The notes under the pieces: generated by a model
What the model saw: the letters and a program-made list of their open reading frames with translations, nothing else
Told to the model about the DNA's origin: nothing
Database searches by the model: none
In this document: in pieces, positions 59,701-64,000 of the stretch
How positions within the stretch are numbered: position 1 is the first letter of the stretch
Layout: each line of letters starts with the position of its first letter
Position numbers and translations under genes: made by a program
NCBI GenBank assembly: GCA_965116965.1
Contig: OZ220743.1
Coordinates: 1,364,001-1,428,000, forward strand
DNA: 64,000 nucleotides
Source: Aldehydirespirator sp965116965
GTDB lineage: Bacteria; Actinomycetota; Acidimicrobiia; Acidimicrobiales; Aldehydirespiratoraceae
Reading direction: 5' to 3'

Positions 59701-61467
59701 CTAGGAGACCGCTGAGCAAGTCGTCCGGTGGTGGCGGTCAGGCAGGCTGTTTGGTGTGGGCGGGTGGTTGTGGTTGTCGGCCGGCGGCGCCGGTTGGGGT
59801 CTCGGCGGGTTGGGGTGGGCGCTGGGGTCGGGGTTTTGGCGGTGGGGGTCGGCGCCGGCGGGGGCCGGGCCGGCCTGGGCGGGTCAGGCGATGGCCCAGT
59901 TGGTGCCGTTGTGGTGCAGGCCGAGGCTGGTGAGGCGCGCGAGGTTGACTGCGGCGGCTCGCAGCGTGAGCCAGTGGCGGTTCTTTCGGGCGCCTGTGTA
60001 GGGGCATCTTCGGTTGTTTCTGACGAGCCATGCGATGGTGCGCTCGGCCATGGGGCGGTGTTTGGTGTAGGCGTCGTGGAACCGTCGGGTTCTGGCCTGG
60101 GCTCGGGCTGCGGCGAGGAGGTCGTGGTGTGGGTGCAGCTTGATGGTTCTGCCGTTGGCGGCGGTGGTGCAGCGGCTGCGCACGGGGCAGCTGCGGCACC
60201 TGTTGCCGAAACGGGCGCGGCCTTTGGGGGTTATGGCCACGGTGACCCCGGCGGGGCAGGTGACGATCCCGGCGGCGGTGTCGATGTCGAAGTCGTCGAG
60301 GCTGTAGCCGCCTTCGACCGCGGTGCGCAACGGCGGGGGCTTGATGACTGCTTGCATGCCGCTGTCTTCGAGGTGGGCTCGCAGTTCGCCGGTGCCGTAG
60401 GCGCTGTCGGCGAGCACCACGGTGCCCGCCGCCTCGCCGGCGAGCAGCCCCGCGGCGGCCTGCGCGTCGGCGGTGTCGCCCGGGGTGAGGTCGACCGCGG
60501 TGACCAGCCCGGTGTCGGGCTCCGCGCAGACGTGGGCCTTGTAGCCGTCGCGGTAGCTGTGGGCGCTCTTGTGGGAGTGGCGGGACTCGGGGTCCACCAC
60601 CGACAGCACCCGCCCAGCAGCGACGCGCCGCGCGACGCGCCACCGGCCCGGCGCGTCGCCGGGCTCGGTGTCCTGGCCCGCCACCAGCGCCAGAAGCCCC
60701 AACGCGTCGGCCTGCGCCTCGTCGAGATCGAGATCCTCCGCCGCTCCGATCAGCTCCAACGCATCATCCACCAGCTCGCTGACCAGGCGCTCCACATCAG
60801 CGGGGTCGTCCCAGTCCACCTCGGGGCCCGCCGGATCCAGGTTGTGCTCGCGCACCCACACCTCGCCGAGCTGCGGCACCAGCCTGCGCAGCTTTCGCAT
60901 CTGCACCCGCAGCATCTTCACCGTGCTCTGGCGCGCCACCGCGTCATCGAGCACCGTGGAGTCCAGCACCCGGCGCTGCGACCCCGAGATCGCCCCCGTC
61001 GCCGCGACCACCTCGCGCACCGCGTCGAAGACCCGATCGGGCCTGTCGCTGGCCCGCAGCCGGTTGCGCCACAGCACCAGCACCGTCGGATGGAACGCCA
61101 CATCAGTCAGCGCCAGCCCCGCAGCGGCCTTCCACGCCACATCGGTCTGCAACCTCGCGCACGCCTCGCGATCAGACAGGCCCTCCAGCGCCTGCAGCAC
61201 CATCACGACCGCCACGACCTCGCCGGGCGCCGAAGGGCGGCCCCGCCCCGACGGGAACAAGTCCTCGAACAACTCGTCTGGGAACAGCCTGCTGCGGTGC
61301 TCGGCCAACAGCACATGAACCGACCCCGGCGCAACCAGGTGCCCGCACACCGCCCCCGCGTCCAACAACTCCCGATCCACCGACAACGTGCCCTGCATAC
61401 CCGCCATCGTCCCACACCCGCCCCACGATCGCGAGCACCCCAACCGGATTACTCAGCAGTCTCCTAG
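59701..61467 (-). mobile_element. IS1182-family insertion sequence with CTAG target duplication
   Basis: The 1759-bp element lies at 59705-61463 with CTAG on both sides (59701-59704 and 61464-61467). Terminal inverted repeats GAGACCGCTGAGCAA and TTACTCAGCAGTCTC match at 13 of 15. It is inserted in the helicase gene; the transposase reads on the minus strand. Confidence 0.9.
59884..61398 (-). CDS. IS1182-family transposase
   Basis: A 504-residue DDE transposase with a helix-turn-helix N-terminus (GLSDREACARLQTDVAWK), first Asp in VLDSTVLDDAVAR, second Asp in TVVLADSAYGTGEL, and the zinc-ribbon-like CRSCPVRSRC before the C-terminal RPMAERTIAWLVRNNRRC with the catalytic Glu. It appears intact. 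ATG 61398 (MQGTLSVDREL) is preferred; ATG 61407 is possible. The opposite strand is open for 579 codons by composition only. Confidence 0.9.
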   Translation of the reverse strand: MQGTLSVDRELLDAGAVCGHLVAPGSVHVLLAEHRSRLFPDELFEDLFPSGRGRPSAPGEVVAVVMVLQALEGLSDREACARLQTDVAWKAAAGLALTDVAFHPTVLVLWRNRLRASDRPDRVFDAVREVVAATGAISGSQRRVLDSTVLDDAVARQSTVKMLRVQMRKLRRLVPQLGEVWVREHNLDPAGPEVDWDDPADVERLVSELVDDALELIGAAEDLDLDEAQADALGLLALVAGQDTEPGDAPGRWRVARRVAAGRVLSVVDPESRHSHKSAHSYRDGYKAHVCAEPDTGLVTAVDLTPGDTADAQAAAGLLAGEAAGTVVLADSAYGTGELRAHLEDSGMQAVIKPPPLRTAVEGGYSLDDFDIDTAAGIVTCPAGVTVAITPKGRARFGNRCRSCPVRSRCTTAANGRTIKLHPHHDLLAAARAQARTRRFHDAYTKHRPMAERTIAWLVRNNRRCPYTGARKNRHWLTLRAAAVNLARLTSLGLHHNGTNWAIA

Positions 61468-61784
61468 CCGACAAAGCCAACCTCGAACCGCGGCTACCGG
61501 CCGCGCTGATGAGAGCAGCCGACATCGTGCGCGACCACGCCCCCGACCGTCTCACCCAACAGGAGATCGACCGGGCCGTCGACACGCTGTATGCCCCATA
61601 CCCAGAACGCACCCTGCGCAGCTTCCAGACAGCGATGAACACCAGCACTGAGCCCGCCGAGCAGGCTGAACTGATCCTGGGGGTCATCCGCGACCTCGGC
61701 CTGGAGCCCTACACACCGCCGGAGCCGCTGCCGGAGATCACTGCGGACGACATCCACCTCGTCTGCTGGCTAGCCATCGCCTAG

Positions 61785-61930
61785 GACATTGGCGGGTGCG
61801 TGTTGCCTTATCTGGCTCCTCGAAGTGGCCTGCAGGGCGAACCGACAGTGCCTAGATGGGTGAAGTTACTGCGCCGCCGGCTTCCATGATGCAGGTTGCC
61901 TTCGGAGGTCGCGGCGGATGACGCGCTCGG
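61785..61930. other. Short spacer, nothing recognised
   Basis: 146 bp between the helicase tail and the DUF6941 gene end. Confidence 0.4.
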
Positions 61931-62380
61931 CTACTCCTGCGGTAGCGGAGGGTGATCGACTCTGAACGACACCAGAACCGGCTCCACCGTCTCATCCATG
62001 GGGTCAACCACGATTCGGTACCTGCCCGGTCGCTCCAGCGGGGCTTCCCTGAGGCTGAGCACCAACGACACTGAGACCGATTCTCCGGGATCAACTGAGT
62101 CCGGCAACGGTTGGCCGGGCAGCACCATGGACGCTTCGTGCAGCATGCCTCCGTCTGCATCCTCTATCCGGACTCTGATCTCGCTGGGCCGTTGGAAGAT
62201 CGCTGGGTCGTATTCGCACATCAGGGCGAGATCGACCCCCATCTGGCAGGGGAACTGAGATCGCCACAGTCTGGTGATCCCGCCGGACAGGATGGAGATG
62301 GTGCCCTCGCGCACGTTGGCAGCGTCGCACAGCGTGGCAACAGGGAACCTCACATTCGGCAACGCGTCGACATCGGGCAT
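61931..62380 (-). CDS. DUF6941-family protein
   Basis: A 149-residue protein beginning with the typical ATLCDAANVREGTISILSGGITRLW, then beta strands (VRIEDADGGMLHEASMVLP) ending in an acidic tail. The family is often found next to toxin or regulatory genes and has no known activity. ATG 62380 overlaps the stop of the HicB-like gene by one base (TAATG), so it is coupled to the HicAB pair. Confidence 0.75.
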   Translation of the reverse strand: MPDVDALPNVRFPVATLCDAANVREGTISILSGGITRLWRSQFPCQMGVDLALMCEYDPAIFQRPSEIRVRIEDADGGMLHEASMVLPGQPLPDSVDPGESVSVSLVLSLREAPLERPGRYRIVVDPMDETVEPVLVSFRVDHPPLPQE

Positions 62381-62781
62381 TATGCGGGCACCAAGTACGG
62401 GCGGAGACCGCTGACGGCCGCGCTCGTCGCCGGCTCGCCGCGGCCCATCTCGCCTGTAGCCTGGCTGCTCGCCGCGCCACGCTCCTGCGTGTGGCCCATG
62501 CCCGGCTCAGGCGGTGAAGCTGGCTCGCACGCATGCGCGCTCACTGCCCGCGAGGGAGCGCGGGGAGCGACTACCACAGCCTGGGAGTCTGATGACGCAG
62601 CCTCCATCTCCAACCGGAAGCGAGGTTCTATCCCGGCATCCTCGGCCCACTCTGCCGCCGATCTGGTCAGCTCGTTGAGATTGTCGTGTCCACCGACAAA
62701 GCCGGCTTCGCTCTCTGCCCACCACAGCGTGCCGGGGCCCTCGCTCGGGTCGTGCCTGCGGATGACAATGGTGCTGTCCAT
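62380..62781 (-). CDS. hicB: HicB-like antitoxin with long low-complexity C-terminus
   Basis: A 133-residue protein with a HicB-type N-terminal fold (STIVIRRHDPSEGPGTLWWA; GGHDNLNELTRSAAEWAED), followed by about 70 residues rich in Ala, Pro and Glu without a visible HTH or RHH domain. ATG 62781 is preferred. It follows hicA by 25 bp and overlaps the DUF6941 start. Confidence 0.7.
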   Translation of the reverse strand: MDSTIVIRRHDPSEGPGTLWWAESEAGFVGGHDNLNELTRSAAEWAEDAGIEPRFRLEMEAASSDSQAVVVAPRAPSRAVSAHACEPASPPEPGMGHTQERGAASSQATGEMGRGEPATSAAVSGLRPYLVPA

Positions 62782-62806
62782 ATGACTCACCTTACCCTCG
62801 GGTCTC

Positions 62807-63043
62807 TCATCCGGCTAATAGTGCCTTGATCTCATCGGGGGAGAGCTTCGCCTGCCGTTCCAAGACAGCCTTGACCGCGCTAGGCGATACATCTGCCTTG
62901 TCGTGGTATGCCAACGTGAACGACGGCCTGCCTGCGGCGACCATCCGCATGTGCGACCCGCGGGTTCGCTCGGCGCTGTACCCGGCCCGAGCGAGCATCT
63001 GCTTGAGCTGCCGCCCCTTCAAGGACGGATACTTGCGACCCAT
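62807..63043 (-). CDS. hicA: HicA-family toxin
   Basis: A 78-residue double-stranded-RNA-binding-fold mRNA interferase. Motifs are LKGRQLKQMLARAGY, the catalytic His in GSHMRMV, and KADVSPSAVKAVLERQ. ATG 63043 follows a -10-like TACGAT (63050-63055) by 6 bases. First gene of the hicA-hicB-DUF6941 set. Confidence 0.85.
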   Translation of the reverse strand: MGRKYPSLKGRQLKQMLARAGYSAERTRGSHMRMVAAGRPSFTLAYHDKADVSPSAVKAVLERQAKLSPDEIKALLAG

Positions 63044-63049
63044 TGCGGC

Positions 63050-63055
63050 ATCGTA
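63050..63055 (-). promoter_or_regulatory. -10-like box before hicA
   Basis: TACGAT lies 6 bases before the hicA ATG. The spacing is as for the other leaderless starts in the window. Confidence 0.4.
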
Positions 63056-63207
63056 CCGACTGGCCAATGCCTGTACCGTTGCCCGTGGACACTCAGCCGC
63101 AGAGTCTGCTCGTCGCGTTCGCGGCGGCTGTCACTCTGCGTGTGCATCTTTGCGGGGAGCAGTCGCCCTGCGTGGAAGCAAGCTTCCGTCCTTTCCCAAG
63201 CTCCGGG

Positions 63208-63366
63208 TCACAGCGCGCTGGGTAGATTCTCCACGAAGCCGGAGGCCGGGGTCAGCCACACCGACGTCACCGACACGACAGCGATCAGCACCGCCACGGC
63301 TGCCAAGATCAGCGCCTTGTCGAGCCAGCGAGGGAGGTCGGCTTCCCGGCCCGGGTCCTCGGTCAT
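63208..63366 (-). CDS. Small single-pass membrane protein (52 aa)
   Basis: 52 residues: MTEDPGREADLPRWLDK, then a hydrophobic helix (ALILAAVAVLIAVVSVTSVWL). GAAGGA lies about 10 bases before ATG 63366. An upstream 19-codon frame (GTG near 63420, WLLAGFTVHLEGTTT) ends in ATGA overlapping this start, so a coupled tiny gene may precede it. Function unknown. Confidence 0.6.
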   Translation of the reverse strand: MTEDPGREADLPRWLDKALILAAVAVLIAVVSVTSVWLTPASGFVENLPSAL

Positions 63367-64000
63367 GTGGTGGTTCCTTCCAGATGCACTGTGAAGCCCG
63401 CCAGCAGCCAGAACGACCCCACCGTGAACGCGCCGCCGTAGCCAGCGGCCCCCGGGCTTCACGTGTTGGCGATGCTCGGGGCCGAGGCGCAACGCTGTCG
63501 CCCCTGGCTTTGGGCCGGCTCCGGCCTCGGCGCCCACCCGCGGGAGCCTCCCGTGGTGGTTCAGGTCGGCACACCCATACGGCAACAGGCGGCCGGCGGG
63601 AACGGGGAAGGCCCCGCCCGAACACCGCGCGGCGCCGCGCTCAGATGACGACGTGGCTGTCGTCGCCGGTGGCGGCGGTCCTGGCGCTCTGTCGTCCAGC
63701 CACGGTCCCGACCGCCGCGTCCTTCAGGGAGGACTCGCCCATGACCGGGAAGCTGGCCACGGCGAGGCGGGTGCCAGTCGATCCGACCGGCTGAGGGCCA
63801 TGTCAGCAAACGGCAGGCGAACTTGCCGGCGGGCGGGCACCAAGACCCTTGTCAGGTTCAGGCGAAAACCGTTGCCAGGCCGACACTTCGGCAGCGCCGC
63901 GACCCGCGGAGACAGACTCTCGCTCATATCTCCTCTGAACTGCGGTTTCGCGCTCCGGGCAGAAAACGTTCCAGAATCAGGCAAATCCGTTGGCGCTGCG
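63367..64000. other. Right-edge region without a confident gene
   Basis: 634 bp. Several short frames on both strands lack family motifs. The hydrophobic 19-codon frame ending at 63364 may be real. The window ends before any complete gene. Confidence 0.4.

Larger units (their letters stand above)
58238..61784 (+). pseudogene. SNF2-family helicase gene, broken four ways
   Basis: The C-terminal half of a SNF2 helicase. Remaining motifs are LLKRFESSPHAFANTCERM, motif V (DVLAEGVNLQQCRHIINYDLPWNP) and motif VI (QRHG, then RIDRIG in the next frame). Lesions: the N-terminal half is missing; an in-frame TAG at 58454; a one-base deletion near 59083 (GGCGCATC for GGCCGCATC); and the IS1182 element at 59701-61467. 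The tail after the element (LADKANLEPRLPAALMRAA to CWLAIA) resumes the exact frame at CTAG. Which defence system it belonged to is not decided. Confidence 0.85.

Noticed and set aside
59728..61467. 579-codon plus-strand frame over the IS1182 element
   Set aside because: Complement of the transposase; composition is His/Arg-rich without motifs.
1..64000. tRNA, rRNA or tmRNA genes
   Set aside because: No T-loop or anticodon-arm pattern or rRNA segment was noticed by eye; a covariance search would be decisive.

Overview
The window is high-GC DNA in the style of an actinobacterium. GTG and TTG starts are common, 1-4 base gene overlaps are frequent, and the gene set includes an F420-type luciferase-like oxidoreductase, a DUF222/HNH (13E12-type) protein, a MurA with Asp in place of the catalytic Cys, a PASTA-type kinase relative, GatCAB and an ilvBNC operon. 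An uncultured or marine member of the Acidimicrobiia would fit, but that placement is inference from gene content. I found no rRNA or tRNA gene and no CRISPR array.

Layout. 1-4,950: end of a methylmalonyl-CoA mutase, PPK2 kinase, dienelactone hydrolase, DUF222/HNH protein and a SnoaL-like protein. 4,970-12,830: an accessory block with a four-gene McrBC-type restriction operon, an IS110 element, and two paralogous unknown genes on either side of that element. 12,835-26,180: metabolism and housekeeping (TauD dioxygenase, M28-like protein, LLM oxidoreductase, choline sulfatase, prfA-prmC-tsaC-rpiB-glyA, MFS transporter, murA, NifU-domain protein). 26,190-33,770: GH15 pseudogene, rhomboid protease, a 71-bp tandem repeat, cysteine desulfurase plus mnmA, a membrane protein and ligA with a clear terminator. 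33,779-43,590: a VapBC pair, a PASTA pseudokinase with a divergent membrane protein, gatCAB, a DUF4143 ATPase and a MATE pump. 43,736-47,844: an ilv leader peptide and attenuator, ilvB-ilvN-ilvC, and dps. 47,845-64,000: a defence and toxin island, partly in ruins. It holds VapBC, a second DUF4143 ATPase behind four 23-bp direct repeats, a Pro/Glu-rich lipoprotein, an HsdR subunit fused to an AlbA_2 domain without HsdM or HsdS, a truncated HTH regulator, a transposase-like gene, an SNF2 helicase pseudogene split by an IS1182-family element, and a HicAB plus DUF6941 operon.

Regulation. Three minus-strand genes (starts 4337, 10095, 12090) share a promoter block: TGTCACACCCC, 5 bases, a TANNNT-like -10 box, then 6-7 bases to the ATG. 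This leaves no room for a ribosome binding site, so the mRNAs should be leaderless. The spacing matches the RecA-independent (PafBC-type) DNA-damage promoter of mycobacteria. One of the three drives the McrBC operon. Five more genes (vapB, the second RHH antitoxin, hicA, the second DUF4143 ATPase and the ilv leader peptide) also have a -10 box 6-7 bases before the start codon.

Mobile and repeated DNA. A 101-bp MITE-like element occurs twice in opposite orientation with one mismatch, and each copy supplies the stop codon of its neighbour. A dispersed GC-rich repeat of about 47 bp occurs at four places. The IS1182 copy has CTAG target duplications, and removing it rejoins the host gene in frame.
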